Positions 1 through 9,446 are shown, counted from the stretch's first letter. The stretch: DNA of 64,000 nt from Streptomyces cavernae (GCF_004023625.1 NZ_RPDJ01000047.1:1-64000); one strand, 5' to 3'. Program-made: numbers and translations. Notes: generated from the sequence alone by a model not told the origin.

Positions 1-1
1 A

Positions 2-1645
2 CGACCGACGGCATCCGCAACCTCCCGGGGAGCGACGACACAACACGCCACCACTCCCACCGATTCACCGGCCCTATGCCTGACCAGCGAAAACACCGCC
101 CTCAGATTCGGAACGACAACAGCTACTCAGGCCGCACCTGCAGACGTGCAGGTCTATCCTGTGCCGTCCATCTACCAGGCGTCCGCCGACTACCGGCTCA
201 CCGCCAATGGCAAAAGCGTGCCGGTGACGCGGTACCCCGGCTACGACATCGCCCAGTTCGCAATCGGCCAGGGCACCGCCGATCTGGCCTTGACCAAGGT
301 CAACAACACCGACATCGGGTCGTACTCGATCAGCCCGGCCAAGCTCAATCTCACCGGCAGGGTCAGCGGACCGACTTTGAGGTTCACCGTGCAGAGGGAC
401 GAGTACCTCATTCTGAAGCTGGACGGCCGGCCCAAGCTCGTCATCGCGATCGACCCCGCCGAGACCGACCGGCCCGCTTCCTCAGGGACCGGCGTCTTCA
501 ACGTCCGCGGCGCGCCGTACAGCGCCCAGCCGGGGGCGAACTATGTGACATCGGCGTTCCAGCAGGCGCTCAACGACGCGGCGGCGTGGGGTTCAGCGAA
601 CGGGCGGCAGGGCACCGTGTACGTGCCCGCCGGGGTGTACACGCTCGGCAGTCTCTATCTGCGCAGCAATGTCGCCCTCTACCTCGAGCCCGGTGCGGTG
701 CTGCGCTACACCGGAGAGCGTGAGCACTACGACGTCCACTGGCACAAGAACTCGCAGCAGCGGGACGTCACCTGGTTCCTCTCCACCCGGTACTCGTCCG
801 AGAACATCTCGATCTACGGACGCGGCATCATCGACGGAAACGGGCAGGCCACTCTGGCACCCGACAACCTCGCCGTGAATCTGCTGACCCCGATCTACAC
901 AACCAAGTTCAGGGTCGACGGCATCACCTTCCGCGAGTCCAGCAGCTGGGCCATCATGCCGACCCGCTCCACCGACCTGCGCTTCTCGAACATCAAGATG
1001 TTCAACCGCTTCGACATGGGCGAGAACGACGGCATCGACGTCATGGAGTCCACCAACGTACGGGTCACCCACGCCATCGGTATCGGCCTGGACGATCCAT
1101 TCAGCACTAAGACGTGGGACAGCAGCACCGACCTCTTCGTCAAGGTCCCCGGGACTCCCCGCCCCCTGTCCGACGTCGTGTTCGACGACCTTGTCTCCTG
1201 GACCTACTGCTATGGCGTCAAGGTCGGCCAGGGCGTCATACAAGCCCAGGACGGTGTGACGTTCAGAAACGTCGTGGTCCACGATGCGGCAGTCGGCATC
1301 GGCGTTCATCACAAGTACGGTTCCGCTGCAGCGAGTAACCTGCGGTTCGAGAACATCGACATAGAGAACCTCAGCTTCAGCAACGACAACAACCGCACGT
1401 GGCTGGCCCTGTGGACAGGCAACGCCCTGGGCACGGGACCGGTCAGGAACGTGACACTGTCGGACATCCGGGTTCGCAACGCCGGCACCACGCCCGCCCG
1501 TATCAACGGACAGCCTGGTGCCCTCATCAACAACGTCACCCTGCACAACATCGTGATGCCCGGCCGCACAACGCCGGCTACGACTTTGGCTCAGATGAAC
1601 CTCACCAACCTGTCCCACTACGACACTCTCACCATTCAGCCCTGA
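2..1645 (+). CDS. Pectin-lyase-fold glycoside hydrolase (GH28-like), 5' end uncertain
   Basis: Probable secreted right-handed beta-helix glycosidase of the polygalacturonase (GH28-like) type. From the GTG at 146 the protein has 499 residues. A beta-sandwich-like start is followed by the usual entry to the helix (GTVYVPAGVYTLGSLYLRS) and repeated short beta strands with Asn ladders. Candidate catalytic acids are the NDGID motif (about residues 294-298) and the Asp pair in GLDDPF (about 316-317); the GHG motif of true GH28 enzymes is not visible, so the substrate is open. The frame stays open to base 2 and reads ...ATQAAPADVQVYP just before 146, like a signal-peptidase AxA site. No hydrophobic core precedes it, so either the signal lies outside the window or its region is frameshifted. 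Confidence 0.8.
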   Translation, partial: RPTASATSRGATTQHATTPTDSPALCLTSENTALRFGTTTATQAAPADVQVYPVPSIYQASADYRLTANGKSVPVTRYPGYDIAQFAIGQGTADLALTKVNNTDIGSYSISPAKLNLTGRVSGPTLRFTVQRDEYLILKLDGRPKLVIAIDPAETDRPASSGTGVFNVRGAPYSAQPGANYVTSAFQQALNDAAAWGSANGRQGTVYVPAGVYTLGSLYLRSNVALYLEPGAVLRYTGEREHYDVHWHKNSQQRDVTWFLSTRYSSENISIYGRGIIDGNGQATLAPDNLAVNLLTPIYTTKFRVDGITFRESSSWAIMPTRSTDLRFSNIKMFNRFDMGENDGIDVMESTNVRVTHAIGIGLDDPFSTKTWDSSTDLFVKVPGTPRPLSDVVFDDLVSWTYCYGVKVGQGVIQAQDGVTFRNVVVHDAAVGIGVHHKYGSAAASNLRFENIDIENLSFSNDNNRTWLALWTGNALGTGPVRNVTLSDIRVRNAGTTPARINGQPGALINNVTLHNIVMPGRTTPATTLAQMNLTNLSHYDTLTIQP

Positions 1646-1651
1646 ACCGGG

Positions 1652-1682
1652 CTGCCCGGGCCCACATCCGTGGCCCGGGCAG
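1652..1682. terminator. Hairpin terminator after the glycosidase
   Basis: CTGCCCGGGCCCAC, a 4-base loop, then GTGGCCCGGGCAG: a 13-bp stem with one bulged C, starting 7 bp after the stop codon. It has no U tract, as is common in actinomycetes. Confidence 0.7.
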
Positions 1683-1792
1683 ACAACGCTGTAGGGGCGC
1701 CGCCCGCCTCGCCGTGTCGTCCATCAGGTGGGCAGGCGGCTTCCCTGACGGACTGCGAACCAGTCTCGGACGGCACGGTCACCCCACGTCAG

Positions 1793-2160
1793 TCAGTGAG
1801 CCTTCTCCAACCTGCCGAGGTCGCTTTTCGTGAACTCCGCCTTGCAGGGACAGCCCTTAGTTTCCAATAGCTTCCGCACGCAGGTTTCGAGTACCTCGGT
1901 GAAGCCGACATCGTTGCGCCCAAAATCAGCGTCACGAGCTTCGTGTTGGGGATGTGGGCGTTGGCCCGAGGAGGCTTGCTGCCGTAGCTGTTCCAGAACT
2001 CCGGGTGGTGGCACCGCTGCACAGGTGACATCCCTGAAGGCGCGGTTCAGCCCAGGTACCGCGGAACTCGTGGAGATCAGGTGGGCGTAGCTGCCTGTCG
2101 AGCGCTTGCAGTCCGCGTCTTGGCGCGGCTGACTTCTCGCGGGGGCGGCGCCCGCCGTGC
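1793..2160 (-). pseudogene. SGNH/GDSL lipase remnant, frameshifted
   Basis: No single frame encodes the product, but three minus-strand frames read in turn give a recognisable SGNH/GDSL esterase: DCKRSTGSYAHL, then DVTCSGATT (block II region), then FWNSYGSKPPRANAHIPN and LVTLILG, then RNDVGFTEVLETC (block III, normally GGND), ending KSDLGRLEKAH and a stop. The block I GDS region and the C-terminal Asp-x-x-His block are absent. At least two frameshifts are needed. I see no intact gene elsewhere in 1683-2278. The family is assigned from motif order only. Confidence 0.6.
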
Positions 2161-2278
2161 CCCTCAACAATCCGACGACAAGCTCCGGCCAACTCCCGTG
2201 CACGAGCATAGGTACGTCAACGCACGGCGCCGACACGCGGCATGCACATTTTCGAGCACGAGGACCTGACCCCAAGCC

Positions 2279-2584
2279 ATGAGGCGCACCACCGATACCA
2301 TCGGCGCTTCCACTGAGCACCCCACATCACTTCCGAGGCCGGCAGGCGAGAGCTCCGACCGCGAGGCATTCGTCCGGGGACTGTACGAACAGCACGGCGC
2401 GGATCTGGTGCGGTACGCGGCCCGGCTCCTGGGAGGCGACGCACCAGGCGGAGGATGTCGTCCAGGAGGCGGCCGCGAGGGTGTTGAGCCATCTGGACTT
2501 CCTGCGGAACCCACACGGCCCGTCCCTGGCTGTTCACTTCAAGGCGGACCTGATGACCCGCGGGGCCCTGGACGCCACCGTATG
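2279..2584 (+). pseudogene. ECF sigma factor remnant (region 2 only)
   Basis: From ATG 2279 the frame gives FVRGLYEQHGADLVRYAARLLGGD, typical of sigma-70 region 2.1-2.2. The continuation HQAEDVVQEAAARVLSHLDFLRNPHG lies one frame over, and RPWLFTS in yet another, followed at once by stops. Two indels therefore interrupt region 2, and regions 3-4 are missing. It cannot make a working sigma factor. Nothing else is recognisable up to 2688. Confidence 0.65.
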
Positions 2585-2688
2585 ACGGACCGGGTTCGTC
2601 ACGTCGTCTCGTATCGCTCGTGCCCGCCGTGTCCCGAACGTGCCATTGCAGGTCCCCGACCGGCTTCGTGGTCAGGGACATCCGACGG

Positions 2689-4764
2689 CTACGACGACCG
2701 GTGCCCGCCAGGGGCGGTTCCGTAGATCTCCTGGCGCCACAGGGCGTCGCAGATCCGCTCGACGCCGCCGACGAGATGTCTGCGGTATGTACCGAACGGC
2801 AGGCCCAGCCGTGCTGCGGCCGCTTCCTGGGTGGTTGTGCCCCGCAGATAGGTTGTCGCCACCGCGCGGTGGTACTTCTCACCGCCAAGTTCCTCTGCCA
2901 GCGCCTGCACGGCCTGAATCACTACGTCCCGCAGTGCCACCCCCTGTTCGACGGTCAGCCTGCTGCGGGCCAATGGGTTCGCCGTGAGTTTCTCCGGGTT
3001 CCGCAGCTTGCGCAGCGCGTCGCGTACGGCGGCCTCGAATTCGGGCCGGGACAGTACGGTGAGTTCGGCGGGCCCGCCCGAGGCCGGCGTTTCGTCGGGA
3101 GCACCGGACGTGCCCAGTACGTTCGACAGCATCAGACGGGTCTTCTGTTCCGCCCACGTCCAGAGCGGCTGCGTCCGCCAGTCCAAGGCGAACAGGTGAT
3201 ACTCGACGTCGCCGATCCGAGGCCGGTCGTCGATCGGGACGAGGCCGAGGCTGGTCATATAGGGATGCCAGAAGTCCGCGGCTCGTATGGCTATGTACGA
3301 CCAGCCCAGTCGCGGTCCGGCGCGGACGACCTCGGCCACGAATCGCCATTGGTGGAGGTCCTCGACCGGCGATACTCTCGGCTGGTTTCCCCCCGTCAGC
3401 CCGGGCACATGGAATCGGGACACTGCAAGGTGCTCACCGTCCCGCAGCGCGGCGGTGCTGCGGGCGTGTTTCCAGGCCGCCGCGATCACGGGGTCGACGT
3501 CCTCGCCATACGGTTCGGTCTGTCGCAGCCAGGTGGAGAATCCCACGATCTCGCCGCTGCGCGTGGACCGGTACACGCGGAAGGTATCCGGCTGCCGGTC
3601 CAGCCAGAAGCGGGCCAGGGCAGCCGACTCCGGCCCCTCCACCTTGGTCGTCAGTTCGATCACCGAGGTGTGTTCCGCCGGATCGCAGGTATGCAACACC
3701 ACCTCGCCGTCCCCACGCCAGCTGTTGAAGTCGGATATGTAGCGATCGGTGCGGTACAGATAGAAGAACTCGCCCGCGGCAGGCAGCATCCCGCTCTCCG
3801 GAACCGTCCGTATCCGATCGAACAGGTGGCGGCGGAGCCGGCTGTGCAACTCCGTGAACCCATCGGGGTCACGCCAGCGCAGGTCCGCCTCCAGCGCCGC
3901 ACGCACCACATCGTGCGGGAACAGGCCGTGCCGCGCGGACTCGACGAAGGGCAGACCGCGCAGCCAGTCGAACGTCGACACCGCCGCGTCTCCGAGCACG
4001 GCGCGCAGCAGTGTCTCCGTGGTCACGTACGCATGGGCGCACACTTCCAACGCCCGCCGGTGCGTCGGCGAGGGCACCTCGCCGATCAGCTGCGGCAGCA
4101 GCGTCTCGATCACATCCCGGCTCGGCTCCCAGTCCCCGGTGCTCTCCTCGTCCTGGATCGCCACCGCGGCCGCGAGCGCGAGGCCGAGGGGGTGGCCACC
4201 CGTGAAGGCCAGCAGTGCGTCATGTGTCCGCTGCGGCACTCCGCGGTTGTTCAGGAAGGCAGCGGCCTCGTCGGGGTTGAGGTTGCGCAGCGCTACGGTC
4301 CGCATCAGTGCTGCCCAGCCGGGATCGGAGGTCCACCCGGCATCCGGTGCCTGGCGTCCCGCGATGACGACCAGTGCTCCGGCCGGCAGGCGGGTCAGGA
4401 ACCTGTCCCGCAGCCAGCCCTCAAGGCCCTGGCAGCGCTCGAAGGTATCGATGAGCAGGACGGCCCGCTCGCCGGTGAGTACGGCCCCGGCCTCCTCTTC
4501 GAAGGCCTGGGGTGTGGGCTCGGTGATCCGTCCGTCGACCTCCAGCACCTCACGCCCCGCCGCCCGCGCCTCGGCGGCGAAGCGGCGCAAGAGCATCGAC
4601 TTGCCGATGCCGCCGGGCCCGTGCAGGTAAAGCACCGCAAGGCCCTTCGCATCACCGGACAAGGCGGAACGAAAGATGCCCAGCTCGGCCGCTCGGCCAG
4701 CGAAGGCACGGTCTCGTGCCTCCTGTAACTGGGCCCCTATCCAGCCGGCTCCGCTGCTACTCAT
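2689..4764 (-). CDS. AAA/NB-ARC-type ATPase with C-terminal HTH, regulator-like
   Basis: A 691-residue cytoplasmic protein. The N-terminal P-loop domain has Walker A GPGGIGKS (residues 49-56) and Walker B LLIDTFE (about 103-109), as in STAND/AAA16 regulators. The middle (about 330-560) contains a stretch that looks like a GNAT acyltransferase fold (RVYRSTRSGEIVGFSTW ... GWSYIAIRAADFWHPYM). The last 90 residues resemble a sigma-region-4/LuxR-like helix-turn-helix (TTQEAAAARLGLPFGTYRRHL). The start is ATG 4764 (MSSSGAGW); the frame is open further upstream, but that part would overlap the dehydrogenase pseudogene. It is probably a signal-responsive transcription regulator. The inducer is unknown, and the GNAT-like call is tentative. 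Confidence 0.75.
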   Translation of the reverse strand: MSSSGAGWIGAQLQEARDRAFAGRAAELGIFRSALSGDAKGLAVLYLHGPGGIGKSMLLRRFAAEARAAGREVLEVDGRITEPTPQAFEEEAGAVLTGERAVLLIDTFERCQGLEGWLRDRFLTRLPAGALVVIAGRQAPDAGWTSDPGWAALMRTVALRNLNPDEAAAFLNNRGVPQRTHDALLAFTGGHPLGLALAAAVAIQDEESTGDWEPSRDVIETLLPQLIGEVPSPTHRRALEVCAHAYVTTETLLRAVLGDAAVSTFDWLRGLPFVESARHGLFPHDVVRAALEADLRWRDPDGFTELHSRLRRHLFDRIRTVPESGMLPAAGEFFYLYRTDRYISDFNSWRGDGEVVLHTCDPAEHTSVIELTTKVEGPESAALARFWLDRQPDTFRVYRSTRSGEIVGFSTWLRQTEPYGEDVDPVIAAAWKHARSTAALRDGEHLAVSRFHVPGLTGGNQPRVSPVEDLHQWRFVAEVVRAGPRLGWSYIAIRAADFWHPYMTSLGLVPIDDRPRIGDVEYHLFALDWRTQPLWTWAEQKTRLMLSNVLGTSGAPDETPASGGPAELTVLSRPEFEAAVRDALRKLRNPEKLTANPLARSRLTVEQGVALRDVVIQAVQALAEELGGEKYHRAVATTYLRGTTTQEAAAARLGLPFGTYRRHLVGGVERICDALWRQEIYGTAPGGHRSS

Positions 4765-4821
4765 GCAGGCCCCTCGGTTCGCTGTCGCGCGGATGGCGCA
4801 GACGTCCAGATCACTTACGAT

Positions 4822-4856
4822 CGAGAATTCTCGCATGTGATCGCATCGGACCGATG
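4822..4856. promoter_or_regulatory. Two short perfect palindromes upstream of the AAA regulator
   Basis: CGAGAATTCTCG (4822-4833) and CATCGG-A-CCGATG (4844-4856) lie 58-92 bp upstream of the start at 4764. Dyads in this position often bind a regulator; autoregulation by the downstream ATPase-HTH protein is an inference. Confidence 0.35.
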
Positions 4857-4937
4857 TGAGTACGCGCTGCGTCCTTGAGTGGGCGATCTCACGGAACGCC
4901 ACGGTCGGTTTTGGTACTCCGGCGGGGACCGTATGCG

Positions 4938-5869
4938 TCAGCGGCGCTCGTGGAGTTGGCGGACGAGGGAGACGACGCGCTCCTTCGCCGCGGCGGGGGC
5001 CGTGAAGGAGGTCAGATTGACCGGCGGGGCGAAGCGCTGGACCAGTGATCGACTGGGGCGCGGCGAAGGCGCAGGCCGTCCTCGCCGTGGATGCGTCCGA
5101 AGCCGGAGTCGCCGGAGCCCCCGAAGGGGAGGGCGGGCAGGCTGGCGAAGCTGAGGACGGAGTTGACGGAGACCATACCGGAGCGCAGCCTGGAGGCGGC
5201 CTCGGAGCCGGTGCGTCGGTTGCGGGAGAAGACCGCAGCTCCGAGGGCGTAGCGTGACACATTGACGCGGCTGATCGCCTTGTCCAGATCGGCGACCGCA
5301 TTGACCGCGACGGTCGGGCCTAACGTCTCCTCCGTCATGACTGTCGCGTGCTCCGGTACGTCGACCAGGACGACGGGCTCCACGTAGGCCTCGGACACCG
5401 ACTCGACACCGTCCAGCACGGCTCGTGCCCCGGATGCCACTGCCTCGTTGACGTGACGCTCCACCACGGCCGCCTGACCCGGCATGGTCATCGGTCCATA
5501 GGCCGCGTCGGGGCCCCTCCCGGGGCGAAGTGCGCGGGCCCGCTCAACGACCTCGTCACACAGGGCCTGGTGTACCTTCCGCACGGCATGAACGCGTTCG
5601 ACACCCACGCAGGTCTGGCCGGCATTGGCCATCGCACCCCACACAATGGCGTCGGCGGCGGCGTCGAGGTCCGCGTCGGTGGCGACGATCACGGCGCCGA
5701 TCACGGCGCCGATCACCGGCAGCGCTGCCCAGCCGGCCGCGGCCTTCTGTGCCCGGTGCACGGCCTCGGCGATCTGATCCGGCCCCTCCACCGGGTACTC
5801 GGCCGGCTGCCTTCCTGTGGCTGGGGAATGCGAGGTGAACGCCACGGCGGAAAGGGTCGTGTCCGTCAT
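4938..5869 (-). pseudogene. Aldehyde dehydrogenase, internally deleted and frameshifted
   Basis: Starts at ATG 5869 (MTDTTLSAVAFTSHSPATGRQ) like an NAD-dependent aldehyde dehydrogenase. After about 55 residues it jumps to IVATDADLDAAADAIVWGAMANAGQTCVGVERV, which carries the catalytic Cys. The Rossmann NAD-binding segment of some 150-200 residues is missing. The junction is a tandem repeat of GATCACGGCGCC near 5687-5715. Near the 3' end the frame shifts after FGRIHGEDGLR; the proper tail (QRFAPPVNLTSFTAPAAAK ... VRQLHERR, stop at 4938) continues in another frame. Catalysis is impossible without the NAD domain. A succinate-semialdehyde-dehydrogenase-like subfamily is possible. Confidence 0.75.
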
Positions 5870-6087
5870 CGGTGTTGCTGGTGTGCGTTTTCGCCCCGAC
5901 GCGGGGCCTCCGGCTTGCCGGGCGCCGAATCCGCGCCGAGGTCGTCCTGCGTCCGTACGAAGGGGTAGCTGTGCGGCTCGAGCCGGGGCAGGAGGGGAAC
6001 GACTGGACCGCTGCCCGCCCTTCGCTTGTTGATCACCCTGCGGTGGGCCCACCCGTCCGAGACCGGGTCCTCGCTCCTGTCGCGGGC

Positions 6088-6555
6088 TCAGCCGAGGGTG
6101 TAGCCGTACTTCTCGGCGACCGCTCCCATGGCCACCACGTCGGCCGGGTCGAGCGGCGGGCCGACCTGGCCCCTGACACCGGGGCGCCCTATCTCCTGGA
6201 ACATGCCGTCCATGCCGCCGGGAAGATACAGGAAGTACATCCGGGCGGGTTGTTCGGGGCTGATGTTGCGGAAGGAGTGGCGCACTCCCTTGGGGACGTA
6301 GACCACCCCGCCCGGCTCGACTTCGAACTCCTCGTCGCCGGCGGTCACATGGAGCGCGCCCTCCAGGAGGATGAACGTCTCGGACTCACCGTGGTGGGTG
6401 TGCGGCGGCGGCCCGGCCTCGGCGGGCACCACGGCTTCCGCCAGGGAGAGTTCACCGCCGGTGTCGGCGGCCCCGAGAAGAGTGGTGTAGGTGTCTCCCA
6501 CGAGAAAGACGGGAGAGCCGCCGTCCGGCGGTACGTGCAGAGGGGGGAGGGACAT
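6088..6555 (-). CDS. Cupin-domain protein
   Basis: A 155-residue single-domain cupin. Motif 1 is HTHHGESETFILLEG (metal-binding His, His, Glu) and motif 2 is VYVPKGVRHSFRN, so the full set of metal ligands appears present. Start ATG 6555 (MSLPPLHVPPDGG) has AGAAAG 7-12 bp upstream; an in-frame extension to 6750 is Arg/Pro rich and unlike the family. Such small cupins can be dioxygenases, isomerases or ligand sensors; the substrate cannot be told. It is monocistronic, next to the dead aldehyde dehydrogenase. Confidence 0.8.
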   Translation of the reverse strand: MSLPPLHVPPDGGSPVFLVGDTYTTLLGAADTGGELSLAEAVVPAEAGPPPHTHHGESETFILLEGALHVTAGDEEFEVEPGGVVYVPKGVRHSFRNISPEQPARMYFLYLPGGMDGMFQEIGRPGVRGQVGPPLDPADVVAMGAVAEKYGYTLG

Positions 6556-7140
6556 TGACGGTCTTTCTGATCGGTAGGACGTTCCGCACGGCACAACGGC
6601 TCTTCGCGGAGTCCGGTTCAACGGCGTGCCGGCGCGAACGGCCGCCGTGCGGCCCGGGGGACGCCCCGAGTCCGCGCCGGGCGCAGCCGGCCGCTCTCCG
6701 GCCGCCGCGCGAGGCGGGGCCGCCGGCTTCCGACCCGGGCCGGCGCGCATGATCTGACCTTTCTCGGCTTCTGGCGCCGTCGTGCGAGGTGCCGAGCTTG
6801 CAGTGCCCGGGCCGGCAGAACCGCCAGTACCAGGAGCCTGTCGCGGACAACGGTCGCCGCGCCGCGCCCTCGCCGACGGCGGCCGATGATTCGGGACGGC
6901 GCCGTACGTGTCGCGCTGATCAGCCGCCGCGGCCCGCTGTGCCCGGCGGCGATGACCTTCCTGGACGGAGCGCTGACGGAACCGCGGAAGCCCCTAAGAG
7001 AACGGGCTTATGGGGCTGCCTTACAAGGCACATCGGGATTGTGTCTTGGGCGCGCCGCCCGGCCGGCTGCTGCAATCGGCCGTATGCAGAACCACCGCAT
7101 CGGAGGACAAGTCGTCCTGAGCCGATACCGACGGCGGTGA
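6556..7140. other. Non-coding stretch with one hairpin
   Basis: I see no gene here. Short open frames are Arg/Pro/Ala rich, as expected by chance in GC-rich DNA. The one structured element is a hairpin at 6989-7017 (AGCCCCTAAG / CTTATGGGGCT, 10-bp stem with one bulge). Confidence 0.4.
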
Positions 7141-7830
7141 CACTGCGAAGCTCTGCGCGGCCACTTCCCGCTGGAGACCGATGTCCTCGCCGAGGAGCTG
7201 ACCGAGCTGGGCGCAGGTGCTCCGGACGGTGTGGTACTGGTCCCCGCCTACATCGAGGCGGGCCGGCCGACCGTAGGCTCCCGCCACTGGATGCGGACCG
7301 CCGACGGGATGCTGCCGGTCGGCCAGAGCGAGTTCGCCCGTGACGCCACCTTCGGCTACCGCAGCTCGTCGCTGCCCGAGTGGGTCGAGGAGAAGACGGG
7401 CGGACGCATCCCCGCGGACGAGGTCCTGCGCGTCACCCTCGACGACCTGCGCGGCGGCGGCCCGGCGCACACGGCGCGGCTGCTGTCCTCGCTGCGCGGC
7501 GACGGGTGGCCGTGGTCGACGCGGTGTGCGACGACGATCTGCGCGTGCTGGCCCTGGCCCTCGCCGAGGCGGAGGAGAACGGCACGCGGCTGCTGTACCG
7601 GGTCGGGCCGTCCTTCGTCAGGGCCCGCGCCGGACAGGCGGCGCGGGCACCGCTCACCCCGGCCGAACTGCGCCCGCTGCGCGGCAACGCGCCGCACGGT
7701 CTCATCGTCGTGGAGTCTCATGTCGCGCTGACCACGAGGCAGTTGGACCGGCTGCGGGAGCGGGGCGGGATCGCCGAGTACGAGCTGGACGTGGCCCTGC
7801 TGCTCGACGGCGAGCGGCGTGACGCCCACA
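7141..7830 (+). pseudogene. Four-carbon acid sugar kinase (OtnK/DUF1537) N-domain remnant
   Basis: Frame 1 from about 7150 reads LRGHFPLETDVLAEEL, GVVLVPAYIEAGR and EFARDATFGYRSSSLPEW, the N-terminal domain signature of DUF1537 kinases (3-oxo-tetronate kinase type). Near 7503 it shifts one frame and continues VAVVDAVCDDDLRVLALALAEAEENG ... APHGLIVVESHVALTTRQLDRL up to about 7825. The start of the gene (including most of RSDSTLRGH) and the whole C-terminal ATP-binding domain are missing. It runs directly into an isomerase fragment, so it is a scar of a four-carbon sugar acid catabolic operon. Confidence 0.75.
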
Positions 7831-8475
7831 GGTGCTCTTCAACGCACCTCCCGGAGCGTGGGAGTCGGGAGAGCGCGGGATGGCGGCACTGCCCGGACGC
7901 GAGGCGGAGGTGCGTTCCGGTGTCGACCGGGCGCTGCAGTACGCGGCGGTGCTGGGCTGCCCTCGGGTGCACCTGATGGCCGGGCTGGTCCGACCGGACG
8001 CGACACCGGTCGAGCGGGCCAAGCACCGTGACACCTACCTGACCAACCTGGCCTGGGCCGCGGGGCGGGCCGCCGCGGCCGGCGTCGACATCCTGATCGA
8101 GCCGATCAACTGCCGCGACATGCCCGGTACTTCCTGAGCACCCAGGCCGAGGTGCACGCCGTGGTGCAGGAGGTGGGAGCCTCGAATCTCAAGGTGCAGC
8201 TCGACCTCTACCACTGCCAGATCGTCGAGGGCGACCTCACCGCGACCCTGCGCCGCGACCTGCCGACCGGCCGGGTCGGTCATCTGCAGATCGCGGGCGT
8301 GCCCGACCGGGGCGAGCCCGACCGGGGTGAGATCAACGTCCGCCACCTGCTCGACGTGGTCGACGCGCTGGGCTTCGACGGGTGGACCGGCTGCGAGTAC
8401 CGCCCCCGCGCCGGCACGAGCGAAGGTCTCCGCTGGCTCAACGACTACCGGAGCCACCGAGAGGAGGGCGCATGA
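7831..8475 (+). pseudogene. Hydroxypyruvate/2-oxo-tetronate isomerase remnant
   Basis: Xylose-isomerase-like TIM-barrel isomerase of the Hyi/OtnI type. From 7832: VLFNAPPGAWESGERG, LGCPRVHLMAGL, GVDILIEPINCRDMPG. Near 8128 the frame shifts and continues as YFLSTQAEVHAVVQEVG, LKVQLDLYHCQIVEG, VGHLQIAGVPDRGEP, GWTGCEYRPRAGTSEGL with a stop at 8475. About the first 80 residues are absent, replaced by the kinase fragment in front. In enterobacteria otnK and otnI belong to one operon, so this looks like the same pathway collapsed by deletion plus frameshift. Confidence 0.75.
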
Positions 8476-8790
8476 GGATGTCATCACGGGTGGCTTCGGC
8501 GGTTTCAGCGTCTCCTTGGGCCGGAGCGGTCGTGAGCGCCGCCTCTCCGCCCCGTGTTGACACAACGTCCGAACATCGTGCCCGCAACGGACAGATCACG
8601 CGTGGGCTCCCTGCGGGGCGTCGGAGATACTCGATACACCGCAACGGTCGCACGATCCATGCCACCGGTGCGGACCCGTTCGAGCATCAGGGCAAGGTCC
8701 ATCCGGTGACTGTTGAGGTCGCCCATGAGGTCGCCGTCGCCTGACCCTCGCCGAGCGGTGCGTCGACGGCATCACCGCAACACGGAGACG

Positions 8791-8997
8791 CTGGGGGCGG
8801 GTGTCGAGAGCTCCATCAGCCTGGTGACCGCCCAACCCGGACACATCGGGTCCACTGAGGCCATCGACATCGCCAAGGACGCCCTTGCCGTCGGCCGGTG
8901 CGTGGCCTGACTCGCCAAGGAGAAGGGCCTCATGCCCGCGGGGATGCTCGCCGACCTGCTGCGCGGCGAGACCGTGGCGGGCAGCCGACGGGCCTGG
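8791..8997 (+). pseudogene. C-terminal fragment of a class II fumarase/aspartate ammonia-lyase
   Basis: Frame 1 reads VESSISLVTAQPGHIGSTEA then IDIAKDALAVGRCVA, a stop (TGA 8908-8910), then LAKEKGLMPAGMLADLLRG. This is the extreme C-terminal domain of the fumarase C/aspartase superfamily, where an Arg-type codon usually stands in place of the TGA. Catalytic parts are missing. Nothing recognisable lies between 8476 and 8790. Confidence 0.6.
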
Positions 8998-9092
8998 TCC
9001 GAGATGCGCGATGAGCCTGGTCGGACTCGGCCCGGTGACGCTTGGTATGTCCGCTCCCGATGTGCGTTGTTCCAAACCAGTAAAGGAAAAGC

Positions 9093-9446
9093 ATGTCGCT
9101 TCTGAAGACCATCGATCCCAATCCCTCCTTCGCACCCCTCGAGTCCGGCCCACTGCCGGAACGCCTGATTTCCGGCGACCCGACGTACAAGACCTGGGCC
9201 CAGGACGCCGCCCGCGGGGAAACGATCAAAACGGGTGTCTGGGAAGCCACGCCCGGCGAGACGCGCTCGATCAAGGGCGAGATCTTCGAGTTCTGCCACA
9301 TCATTTCCGGCGTCATCGAAATCACGCCGGAAGGTGGCGAGCCGGCGGTCTACAAGGCAGGTGACAGCTTTGTCATGAAGCCGGGCTTCGTCGGTGTCTG
9401 GAAGACCATCGAAACCGTGCGCAAGATCTACCTGACCGTGTCGTAA
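9093..9446 (+). CDS. Cupin-domain protein (EutQ/DUF861-like)
   Basis: A 117-residue cupin of the EutQ/ureidoglycine-aminohydrolase-like type (PF05899-like): IFEFCHIISGVIEITPEGG and YKAGDSFVMKPGFVGVWKT. Start ATG 9093 is preceded by AAAGGAAAAG. Codons ending in A or T and AAG/GAA runs are more common than in neighbouring genes, and the protein resembles proteobacterial homologues, so recent transfer is plausible. A strong hairpin follows. Function unknown; small stand-alone cupins of this type often stabilise or bind amino-acid-derived ligands. Confidence 0.8.
   Translation: MSLLKTIDPNPSFAPLESGPLPERLISGDPTYKTWAQDAARGETIKTGVWEATPGETRSIKGEIFEFCHIISGVIEITPEGGEPAVYKAGDSFVMKPGFVGVWKTIETVRKIYLTVS

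Noticed and set aside
540..547. TGTGACA inside the glycosidase gene as a further regulon site
   Set aside because: No GTC at the required distance, and it lies inside a coding region.
2620..4728. 702-codon plus-strand frame opposite the AAA regulator
   Set aside because: Mirror of a well-supported minus-strand gene; composition is that of an antisense frame.
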